DNA of 14,342 bases from JANJWP01 sp049301335. GTDB lineage: Bacteria > Patescibacteriota > Gracilibacteria > BD1-5 > UBA2023. The position numbers were made by a program, and so were the translations under genes. The notes beneath the pieces are model-generated. The model did no database searches. It saw only the letters and a program-made list of their open reading frames with translations, and was not told where the DNA came from. Location of the stretch: NCBI GenBank assembly GCA_049301335.1, contig JBAQKV010000128.1, forward strand, positions 1 to 14,342, given 5' to 3'. Below, one piece after another: positions 8,438 to 14,342 of the stretch. The number at the start of each line of letters is the position of its first letter. The first letter of the stretch is position 1.

Positions 8438-8463
8438 AAAAAATCCCCCGAAGGGGATTTTTT
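8438..8463. terminator. Bidirectional terminator between 98-residue and M23-SLH genes
   Basis: A perfect 11-bp stem, AAAAAATCCCC (8438-8448) with GGGGATTTTTT (8453-8463), closing the stable loop CGAA. It has A and T runs on both sides and sits between the convergent stops at 8405 and 8474. Confidence 0.88.
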
Positions 8464-8473
8464 CATGGTTCGA

Positions 8474-10108
8474 TTATTGCAACTTTCCGGTTTTCTGCCT
8501 CCAGGTGTCGACCATCTTTACGAATTCGGCACGGGTGAGCGGAGCGTTCGGCTGAAACTTCACGTTCTTTTTGAGCTTAAGCTGGACGGAGAAGGCGTTG
8601 AGCATTCCTACGCGGGAGTCTTCATTCGCGACGTCTTTGAAGAGCGAGTGCCCGAGAACGTTCGCAAGTCAGGACGCGCGGGCGATGAGAACGGCGGCTT
8701 CGGCGCGGGTGATGGCGGCCGACGGGCGGAACGCGGTAGCGTTACCTACTACGCCCTTGCCGAGAAGCTGGTCGAGATATCCGGCGGACGGGTCGGACGG
8801 AAGGACGTCCGTGAACGGGAGGCTCGGGAAGTCGGAAGGATCGATTCCGAGGAGTTCCCCAAGCACCATCGCCGCGTCGCGGCGGGTCATGGCGTCCCCG
8901 GGGCGGAACGATTCGGATTCCAAAGGCTTCAGGGCGCCGGCGGCGGCCAAGCGGTCGAACGAGGCGCGGTATCCGGCATTCTGGGGAACGTCCGAGAACT
9001 TGGCCTTCGGGGTTTCGACGGGCTTCGGGGCTTCGGCCGGTTTGGTTTCAGTTTTAACGACGGCCGGAGCCACGAGGATGTCTTCCGGTCGGTCGGTAAG
9101 TTTTTCCTCCGGGAGGATCGGTTCGATTTTCTGGGGTTCCGCGGGAGCGGAATTCTTGGGAGCGGATTCTGAAGACGCGTCGTCCGGCGAAGGCTTCAGC
9201 GCTTCCGATGCCGAAGCCACCGATACGGTCGAAGTAGTCGCGGCCACCTGGGACGCTCCGGCAGTCTCATTGTCCTGTACGAACGTCATCGGATGGATGG
9301 TGTTCTTAATGGCGTTTTCTTTTCCGAGACCCATGTTGACCGCGGCGAAGAAGTCGATGCCGAGTTCGTTGAGATCGGAGTAGGAGTACGGCCAGTACGC
9401 GTGGAACGGGGCGGACGCCTTGTCTATCTGGAGGTGGAGGTGCGGGGTGGTGGTGATGCCGGTAAGTCCGACCTTGCCGAGCGGCTGCCCCTTTCGGATC
9501 TTCGTTCCGACTTCTACGGAAGAGGATTCGAGATGGAGGTACGAACTGTAGACGGTCATTTTGGTTCCGTCCACCGGAGCGTCGTCATGGCGGATGATGA
9601 CGTATTTACCGTCGGCGGTTTCCTTGTCGTTGACCTTGGTGACCACCCCGTTCGCGATGGCGAGGACGGGGGTACCGAGCGGAGCGCGGATATCCACGCC
9701 CAAGTGGCTGCCATCGTATTCTTCGAAGTTCATGCGGTAGCTTCCCATGTACGGGGTGATGTACGTGGAGCGTTCGAGCGAGGCGATTCGGTTTTTGGCG
9801 TCGTCGATACGGAGAAGGTCCGCGTCGTAACGGGGAAGGTCGACGAAGGCGTCGGTGGGGATGTTTTCGAAACGGAGGGTTTTGTTGGAATAGGTCGAAT
9901 CGAGCCAATTCGGAACGTAGGCTATGGGGGCCACGGTACCGTCGAACGGTTCGGATTTCACGTTCTGGAATTCGACCACGCTGGTCTTCAAAAGAGCGGG
10001 GAGTCCGACGTACGCGGACACGAACATCGCCAGCAAAAAGAGGTTGAACCCCCAGAGTTGGGCGAGGATTCAAGACGAAGGTCAGTATTTTTTCCGCCTG
10101 CGGAGCAT
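8474..10108 (-). CDS. M23 (LytM-type) peptidase with three SLH domains
   Basis: 544 residues, ATG at 10108 to TAA at 8476-8474, with three TGA=Gly codons (residues 9 and 13 near the start, and 480). An N-terminal basic stretch and a hydrophobic helix (about 15-38) form a signal anchor. The M23 domain (about 130-235) keeps all zinc/catalytic residues: HLGVD (His135, Asp139), YLH (His192) and HLH (His223, His225). It should be an active peptidoglycan endopeptidase. A Pro/Ala/Lys/Glu-rich linker (about 275-370) leads to three S-layer-homology repeats: FSDV...ESFRPGDAMTRRDAAMVLG, FTDV...AFRPSAAITRAEAAVLIA, and FKDV...KFQPNAPLTRAEFVKMV. These usually bind wall polymers outside the cell. With the standard code, the third SLH and the basic start would be missing. 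It may act in division, S-layer attachment or attack on a neighbour's wall; the sequence does not decide. Confidence 0.9.
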
Positions 10109-10133
10109 ATCGGATCGGTTAGCGTTCCCATGA

Positions 10134-10162
10134 ATATTAGCATATTTCAAATAGGGGCGCAA
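10134..10162 (-). promoter_or_regulatory. Possible promoter for the M23-SLH gene
   Basis: On the minus strand, TTGCGC (10162-10157), 17-base spacer, TAATAT (10139-10134). The first Ts of the -35 belong to the T run of the upstream terminator. The -35 match is weak. Confidence 0.4.
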
Positions 10163-10191
10163 AAAACCGGCCATGTTTTTTAGGCCGGTTT
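10161..10191 (-). terminator. Terminator after the 224-residue gene
   Basis: Stem of nine pairs, AAACCGGCC (10164-10172) with GGCCGGTTT (10183-10191), and a 10-base loop. On the minus strand it is followed by six Ts (the A run 10161-10166), 25 bases after the stop of the gene ending at 10216. Confidence 0.8.
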
Positions 10192-10215
10192 CCAAAAACG
10201 TACGAAACTCGCAGA

Positions 10216-10890
10216 TTACGAAAGCCTGAGCCTTCTCGAAAACACGTCGTTCGGACAGTCCGCAACGAGGGGGAGAAGTCTCGGCAAACGGTCGGCGACG
10301 AATTTTCCCACGTTATGTTCGTGACGCGCCATCCCCTGCCCGTACCAATCGTAATACGCGCGGATTCCCATATCCAGGTAATCCCGGCGGGAAAGTCGGT
10401 TCCCCTTCTTCTTATGGTAGAAGAAATATCCGAAAAGGGCGGCGTCCCCCGCGAGATCGTATCTCCCCCGTTCCTTCCATCCGTGCACGTACGGGGAATT
10501 CACGATCGCTTCGCCGCGCGGGGACATGGTGGCGATGTCGGTCATGAACGTTTCGAAATAGTCGACGCAAGCCTTCATAGGTACGTCGATACGGGAAATC
10601 GGTATGCCGGTCCTTTCGAGACGTTCGTAGGCGTAGTGGCGGATGGAAAGGCGGAAACCTTCTTCGTCGATGGTCATAAACTCGCGGGCGGGCGTAGAGA
10701 GCATGGCTTCGACCTTCGGATGGACGCAGTCGCCGATAAGGCCGATGGAATCGAAAATCGCGGCTTCGGTTTCGGTTTTCGATTCGAGAAAGCGTCCCCT
10801 TCCGGCTTCGGTTTCGAACGCGAGCCGTTCGGATTCCAATTGTTCGGTGCGTTTCGCGGAAAATATTCCTTCGAGAATGATGGCTCACAT
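10216..10890 (-). CDS. Hypothetical 224-residue protein with UGA second codon
   Basis: 224 residues, ATG at 10890 to TAA at 10218-10216. The second codon is TGA, so the protein starts Met-Gly-Ala-Ile-Ile-Leu; the rest has no TGA. An AGGA lies just before the ATG. With the standard code the first possible start is a TTG 17 codons further in, removing the hydrophobic N-terminus. The protein looks soluble and alpha-helical, rich in Arg, Asp and aromatic residues, with a Tyr/Asp patch RAYYDWYGQGMARHEHNVG (about 182-200) and several His and Asp that could bind metal. I recognise no family. It has its own promoter and terminator, so it is a single-gene unit between YchF and the M23-SLH gene. Confidence 0.75.
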
Positions 10891-10929
10891 ATCCTGGTCG
10901 GTCTTATGCGATAAGGGAAACAATCCATT

Positions 10930-10957
10930 CTAATAACCAAGAGGAGGGCTTTGTCAA
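10930..10957 (-). promoter_or_regulatory. Promoter for the 224-residue gene
   Basis: On the minus strand, TTGACA (10957-10952), 16-base spacer, TATTAG (10935-10930). A TAGAAT just downstream (19-base spacing) is an alternative -10. The leader would be about 30 bases. Confidence 0.55.
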
Positions 10958-10991
10958 AAGAAACTCCGCGTCCCAATTGGAAAAACGGCAT

Positions 10992-11024
10992 AAAAAAATC
11001 CCCCGTACGACTGTCGGGGGATTT
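10992..11024 (-). terminator. Terminator after ychF
   Basis: A perfect 10-bp stem, AAATCCCCCG (10996-11005) with CGGGGGATTT (11015-11024). On the minus strand it is followed by a run of seven Ts, 10 bases past the ychF stop. Confidence 0.88.
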
Positions 11025-11034
11025 CGATTTCAGA

Positions 11035-12123
11035 CTACGCTCCGAACTTGAAGAGCAAGACGTCGCCGTCGCGGACGACGTATTCCTTCCCTTCCATGCG
11101 GACCTTTCCGGTTTCGCGGGCCTTGCCCCATCCGCCGCATTCGACGAGGTCCTTCCAGTCGACGGCGTCGGCCTTGATGAACTTCTTTTCGAAGTCGGTG
11201 TGGATGACTCAGGCGGCCGCCGGAGCCTTCCAACCCTTGTGGATGGTCCACGCGCGGACTTCCATTTCTCCGGCGGTGAAGTAGTACTGGAGGCCAAGGA
11301 GGTCGTAACAGGTCTTGATGACCGCGTCGGTCGGATTTTCGGAAACCCCGAGGGCTTCGAGGAATTCGGCGCGTTCTTCCGGAGAGAATCCCATCATGTC
11401 CATTTCGATCTTCGCGCTGACGGCGAGAACCGGCACGGAAGCGTCGGAAACGCCGGTAATCAAGCGGAGTTCGGCTTCGGATACGGTGAGGCGGTCTTCG
11501 GCGACGTTCACGGCGTACACGAACGGCTTGTTCGTGAGGAGGAACGAATCCTTGAGGAGCTCGCGTTCGTCGTCTTCCAAATCCATGGTGACGGCGAGGT
11601 TGCCGGCTTCGAGGTACGGCTTCATTTTTTCGTACACCGCGAGACGGGCGGCGGATTCCTTATCGCCTCCGCGGGCCTTCTTCTGCATGTCGCCGATACG
11701 GCGGTCGATGGTTTCGAGGTCGGCGAGGATGAGTTCGGCGTTGATGACTTCGATGTCGCGCTTGGGGTCGACCGAACCGGAGACGTGGTGGACGTTGCCG
11801 TCGGAGAAGTCGCGGACGACCTGGAGGATGGCGTCTACCTGGCGGATGTGCGAAAGGAACTTGTTCCCGAGGCCTTCGCCCTTGGAAGCTCCTTCCACGA
11901 TGCCCGCGATGTCGACGAACTCGACGTTGGCCGGAACGGTCTTGGCTGCGCCTACGGCCTTCAGGAGTTCGTCCAAACGCTTGTCGTTGACGTTGACGAT
12001 GCCCACGTTCGGTTCGATGGTGCAGAACGGGAAATTGGCCGCTTCGGCGGCGTAGGAATTGGTAAGCGCGTTGAAGAGGGTGGATTTTCCGACGTTCGGG
12101 AGTCCGACGATACCGATTTTCAT
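11035..12123 (-). CDS. ychF: Ribosome-associated ATPase YchF (OLA1 family)
   Basis: 362 residues, ATG at 12123 to TAG at 11037-11035; the usual family length is about 363. YchF is an Obg-related P-loop NTPase that prefers ATP and binds the ribosome. Visible motifs: G1 GLPNVGKST (7-15), the FPFCTIEPNVG switch region, G3 DIAGIVEGASKGEGLGNKFL, a coiled-coil insertion (about 130-200), the NVAE motif in place of NKxD that marks ATP preference, and a C-terminal TGS domain (about 280-362). A single TGA codon at residue 305 (11211-11209) reads AAGVIHTDFEKKF, exactly at the Gly of the near-universal AAGVIHTDFEKGF TGS motif. This is the cleanest proof in the window that UGA means glycine. A standard-code annotation would truncate the TGS domain. 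The upstream reading frame is open, but the family start MKIGIVGLPNVGKS fixes the ATG. Confidence 0.97.
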
Positions 12124-12140
12124 AAGCGGGTCTGAAACTG

Positions 12141-12165
12141 AAAAAATGGGCGGCGGTTCTCGCCG
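12141..12165 (-). terminator. Weak possible terminator before ychF
   Basis: A 5-bp stem, CGGCG (12151-12155) with CGCCG (12161-12165), followed on the minus strand by CCA and six Ts (12146-12141). It may partly separate the 81-residue gene from ychF, but the stem is short. Confidence 0.3.
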
Positions 12166-12182
12166 GCCGGGAAATACGATTC

Positions 12183-12428
12183 TTAGTACTCTTCCTGAGC
12201 GGTCTGCTCGGCGACCGTCTCGGTCTTTTTCGTACTCGAAAGGTTGAATACCGCGACGTATCCGACGACCGTCATCACGAGGAGGAAGATCGCGAGGACG
12301 CGGGTCGCCGTGGGAACGTAGTGCGAATACTCGCGGAATTTGGAAACGTGCATGCGCGCGACGAGGAAGAACCCCCAAACGAACGCGACGACGGAACTAT
12401 ACAGCGCGAAGCCGATCCAGAAAGCCAT
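12183..12428 (-). CDS. Small two-helix membrane protein, unknown function
   Basis: 81 residues, ATG at 12428 to TAA at 12185-12183, no TGA codon. Two hydrophobic helices, about 4-24 (WIGFALYSSVVAFVWGFFLV) and 44-63 (VLAIFLLVMTVVGYVAVF), are joined by a basic, aromatic loop (RMHVSKFREYSHYVPTATR) and followed by a polar acid-rich tail. No family recognised. It lies between murF-like and ychF, 59 bases upstream of ychF with no clear promoter between, so the two may share a transcript. No strong Shine-Dalgarno sequence is visible. Confidence 0.7.
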   Translation of the reverse strand: MAFWIGFALYSSVVAFVWGFFLVARMHVSKFREYSHYVPTATRVLAIFLLVMTVVGYVAVFNLSSTKKTETVAEQTAQEEY

Positions 12429-12472
12429 AGGTAGAGGAAATGGAACGATTCGGATGGTAGCGAAAAAACGGC

Positions 12473-12506
12473 AAAAAGAAAGGGGATATCCGAAGAAATC
12501 CCCTTT
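12473..12506 (-). terminator. Terminator after the MurF-type ligase gene
   Basis: A perfect 9-bp stem, AAAGGGGAT (12479-12487) with ATCCCCTTT (12498-12506). On the minus strand it is followed by CTTTTT, 15 bases past the stop at 12522. Confidence 0.8.
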
Positions 12507-12521
12507 GGTACGGCATTGCGG

Positions 12522-13820
12522 TTAGTCTTTCGCGCAGATGGTGTCGAAGAAGTGCGCCTTGATCTTCATCCAGCGAGCCGACTGGCGGCAGAGCTTCTCC
12601 GCGTCGCGGAGGTCGAAGAGGAATTCCTTGAGGCCTTCTTCGAGATAGATGTTCGTCTGGCTGCCCTTAGCGAAAACGACGCAAGGTTTGTCGATGGAAA
12701 CCACCATTTCTCGGACCTTGGTACCGGCTACGCGGCTCGAGGAATAGGAGAAAACCTTTTCCGGGAGGACTTCCGTAAGGATCGGAAGGACGTACTTGCG
12801 CATTTCGTCGCCTACGAGGACGACCGCGTCGGGGTTCGCGGCGAGGACTTTGGCGGCGATTTCCTGGTGCATTTCCTCGGAATCCGGTCCGAGTTCGCGC
12901 ATGTCGCCCAAGAAGAAGACGCGGGCGTATTCTTCGGAGAGCTCGGAGAGGTATTCGATTCCGGCGGACATCGCGGCGTACCCGCCGTTATAGGTGCCGT
13001 CGACGATGACGGATTCCTTGATGCCCTTGAGGATGGATCCCCTGCCCTTCTGCGGGTGGACGTCGGAAAGGTGCGTCACGATGTCGTGGAGGTCGCGGCC
13101 CATTTCGAGGCCGAGGGCGAATACCGGGAGGAGGTTGTACGCCTGAAACGATCCCACTACCGGGAAACCGGCGGTCGCGCAGGCTTCTTCGCAGCAGACG
13201 TCGAACGTGATGCCGTCGATTTTGGCGCTGACCGAACGTACGTAGACGTCGGCGGATTTCTTCTTGGCGGAGAACGAAACGGCGCGCGCTTTGGAAGCAT
13301 CGGAAATGCCTTCGGAAACGACTTTGTCGTCCGCGTTGTAGAGGCAACGGCCGCAGGAATCCGCGAGAAGGAGCTTCTCCGCGGCGTATTCTTGGAAATT
13401 CTTGAAGTTGGCTACGTGGTTCTTGGAAACGTTGAGGACGATCCCTACGTCGGGTTTGGCGACCGCGAGCAGCGAGGCCATCTCGCCCGGATGGTCGATG
13501 CCGTATTCGAGGACGAGGTACTTGGGGTACTTCTTATCGAGAAGGCGGAGAAGGCCTTTCACGAAAACCCAAATCCAAAGGAAAGGGTTGGAATAGGGGG
13601 CTTTCGCGCCGATGATCGTGAGCGGCAATCCGTATTCCCCGTTGTAGTTGTGGGGCGACATGTAGACCGTTTCGCCGTAAAGCGAATGGAGGAAGTCGTA
13701 TACGAAATGCGTGGTGGTGGTCTTGCCGACCGTACCGGTGACGCCTACGATGAAGGGGCGGTGCTTCTCGACGACCTTGCGGGCGAGGAGATGGAGCATG
13801 CTGAGGAAGATGGCTTTCAT
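12522..13820 (-). CDS. murF: MurF-type Mur ligase
   Basis: 432 residues, ATG at 13820 to TAA at 12524-12522, no TGA codon. Mur ligases add amino acids to the UDP-MurNAc precursor of peptidoglycan in the cytoplasm; MurF adds the D-Ala-D-Ala dipeptide. Visible: the P-loop VGVTGTVGKTTTT (Lys33), LVLEYGIDHPGEM (the ExG metal/substrate segment), NVSKNHVANF, the NADD adenine-side motif, VIVDGTYNGGY (equivalent of MurF DDSYNANP), and VFFLGDMRELG (MurF VLGDMxELG). A C-terminal VFAKGSQTNIYLEE segment matches the KGSRxxxxE motif of MurF, followed by a charged, Arg-rich tail. The family's usual N-terminal UDP-binding domain is short or absent: the P-loop starts at residue 26, versus about 110 in E. coli MurF. 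So the acceptor may differ, or the domain may be lost as in some CPR bacteria. A distinct MurF-like ligase remains possible. Confidence 0.82.
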   Translation of the reverse strand: MKAIFLSMLHLLARKVVEKHRPFIVGVTGTVGKTTTTHFVYDFLHSLYGETVYMSPHNYNGEYGLPLTIIGAKAPYSNPFLWIWVFVKGLLRLLDKKYPKYLVLEYGIDHPGEMASLLAVAKPDVGIVLNVSKNHVANFKNFQEYAAEKLLLADSCGRCLYNADDKVVSEGISDASKARAVSFSAKKKSADVYVRSVSAKIDGITFDVCCEEACATAGFPVVGSFQAYNLLPVFALGLEMGRDLHDIVTHLSDVHPQKGRGSILKGIKESVIVDGTYNGGYAAMSAGIEYLSELSEEYARVFFLGDMRELGPDSEEMHQEIAAKVLAANPDAVVLVGDEMRKYVLPILTEVLPEKVFSYSSSRVAGTKVREMVVSIDKPCVVFAKGSQTNIYLEEGLKEFLFDLRDAEKLCRQSARWMKIKAHFFDTICAKD

Positions 13821-13939
13821 ATGTTCGGAAAACCGAGGCAGTTTATCGATGAAGGCGCGGAATTCAAACGAATTTGCCCGTACGCCCGGTTAACGCGCAC
13901 CAATATACGGAAAAGGGCAAGCCCAGGGGGGCGAAAATT

Positions 13940-13967
13940 TTGTGTTTAAAACGGAATGTCCTATAAT
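13940..13967 (+). promoter_or_regulatory. Strong promoter for the coiled-coil protein
   Basis: TTGTGT (13940-13945), 16-base spacer, perfect TATAAT (13962-13967), expected start near 13974. An AAAGGA Shine-Dalgarno (13985-13990) precedes ATG 13996. The rest of the gap 13821-13939 shows no clear promoter for the divergent murF gene. Confidence 0.7.
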
Positions 13968-13995
13968 GGATGGGATATTTTCAAAAAGGAACGAT

Positions 13996-14342
13996 ATGGC
14001 ACAGGTCATCAAAGACGGACACGCATTCACCATTCTCGACGAAATCCAGGCAGAGTACCCCGAGCTCATCAAGCTCGTGCTCGCGACCGAGAGCATGGAC
14101 AACAATGAAAAGCAGTACTGGTTCGACATCCTTCCGTCGATGACCGACGAACAGGTCGACCGTCTCTTCGACATCCTCGAAACCGAACGCCGCAAGCTCG
14201 AAGAACTCGAGCTCAAGTACCAGGAAGAAATCAAGAACCTCAACGAGAAGCACCTCATCGAATGGCAGGAATTCCAGTCCCAGGAAAGCCGCAAGAAAAT
14301 CCAGCAGGCCGAAGCCAAGGACTCGGGCGGACAGGATACCGA
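13996..14342 (+). CDS. Coiled-coil protein, unknown function (3' partial)
   Basis: The frame is open from ATG 13996 to the window end, at least 115 residues, with no TGA. The start is supported by AAAGGA at 13985-13990. The N-terminal half is compact and acidic (ILDEIQAEYPELIKLVL, then WFDILPSMTDEQVDRLFDIL). From about residue 60 there is a long charged helix (ETERRKLEELELKYQEEIKN) of coiled-coil type, then a Gln/Ala/Gly-rich tail near the edge. No family recognised; similar short acidic coiled-coil proteins are, from memory, common in CPR genomes. Its codon use is notably biased to GAC, AAG, CTC and ATC; with the best -10 in the window, this suggests strong expression. Confidence 0.78.
   Translation, partial: MAQVIKDGHAFTILDEIQAEYPELIKLVLATESMDNNEKQYWFDILPSMTDEQVDRLFDILETERRKLEELELKYQEEIKNLNEKHLIEWQEFQSQESRKKIQQAEAKDSGGQDT

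Noticed and set aside
10951..12135. A 394-codon plus-strand open frame opposite ychF
   Set aside because: Shadow of ychF. It also runs across the ychF terminator and has Asp/Gly/Val-rich low-complexity sequence.
12516..13949. A 477-codon plus-strand open frame opposite the MurF-type ligase
   Set aside because: Shadow frame caused by GC-rich codon use. The minus-strand ligase has all Mur motifs; this frame has none and no ribosome-binding site.
1..14342. UGA read as tryptophan (code 4) or selenocysteine
   Set aside because: TGA sits at Gly positions (YchF AAG-VIHTDF, FGTFGP, Gly runs in the pilin tip). TGG is used normally for Trp, and no SECIS-like context is seen at so many sites.
1..14342. 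tRNA, rRNA, CRISPR or insertion-sequence features
   Set aside because: I looked for cloverleaf-like inverted repeats with a TTCGA arm, regularly spaced direct repeats, and transposase motifs on both strands by eye and found none; only terminator hairpins appear.

Overview
The window reads coherently only if UGA is translated as glycine (genetic code 25). That points to a Gracilibacteria (BD1-5) / Absconditabacteria (SR1)-type member of the Patescibacteria (CPR). With the standard code the left third breaks into fragments. With UGA=Gly the whole window resolves into 13 tightly packed genes: 12 with a visible stop codon, all TAA (7) or TAG (5) and never TGA, and one cut by the right edge. I count about 49 in-frame TGA codons. 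Several fall on glycines I recall as conserved: the TGS-domain Gly of YchF, both glycines of an FGTFGP motif in a 7TM-transglutaminase-type protein, the GHS start of a metallo-beta-lactamase-fold enzyme, and the joint to the UvrD/PcrA tail domain. By eye the base composition is roughly half G+C, which suggests a Gracilibacteria-like rather than a very AT-rich SR1-like genome. That is inference, not computed.

Layout. Plus strand, 1-4051: an ATP-grasp ligase-like gene (5' end missing) sits 4 bases before a secreted/7TM protein of the inactive-transglutaminase-7TM type. A terminator follows, then a small membrane protein and a UlaG/CMAH-like metallo-beta-lactamase-fold enzyme. Plus strand, 4118-5572: a striking chimera with a type IV prepilin N-terminus, a Cys-containing head, and a C-terminal polyglycine domain that looks like phage tail-tip adhesins, carrying 17 in-frame TGA-Gly codons. 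A bidirectional terminator separates it from a convergent UvrD/PcrA helicase (minus, 5644-7974). A divergent promoter region then leads to a 98-residue unknown protein (plus). From 8474 to 13820 everything is on the minus strand: an M23 peptidase with three SLH domains, an unknown 224-residue protein, the ATPase YchF, a two-helix membrane protein, and a MurF-type ligase. The right edge holds the start of a coiled-coil protein (plus) behind a strong promoter.

How it fits together. Much of the window concerns the cell surface: peptidoglycan precursor synthesis (MurF), a wall-cleaving or wall-binding M23-SLH protein, a pilin with an adhesin-like tip, and an ATP-grasp/7TM pair of a kind thought to modify peptides or envelope components. 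For an episymbiotic or predatory CPR bacterium, the pilin-adhesin is the best candidate for a host- or prey-attachment device. Intergenic gaps are all under 180 bases. Several promoters show a 16-base spacer, and two appear to be embedded in the terminator hairpin of the preceding gene. No tRNA, rRNA, CRISPR array, insertion sequence or prophage module is visible.
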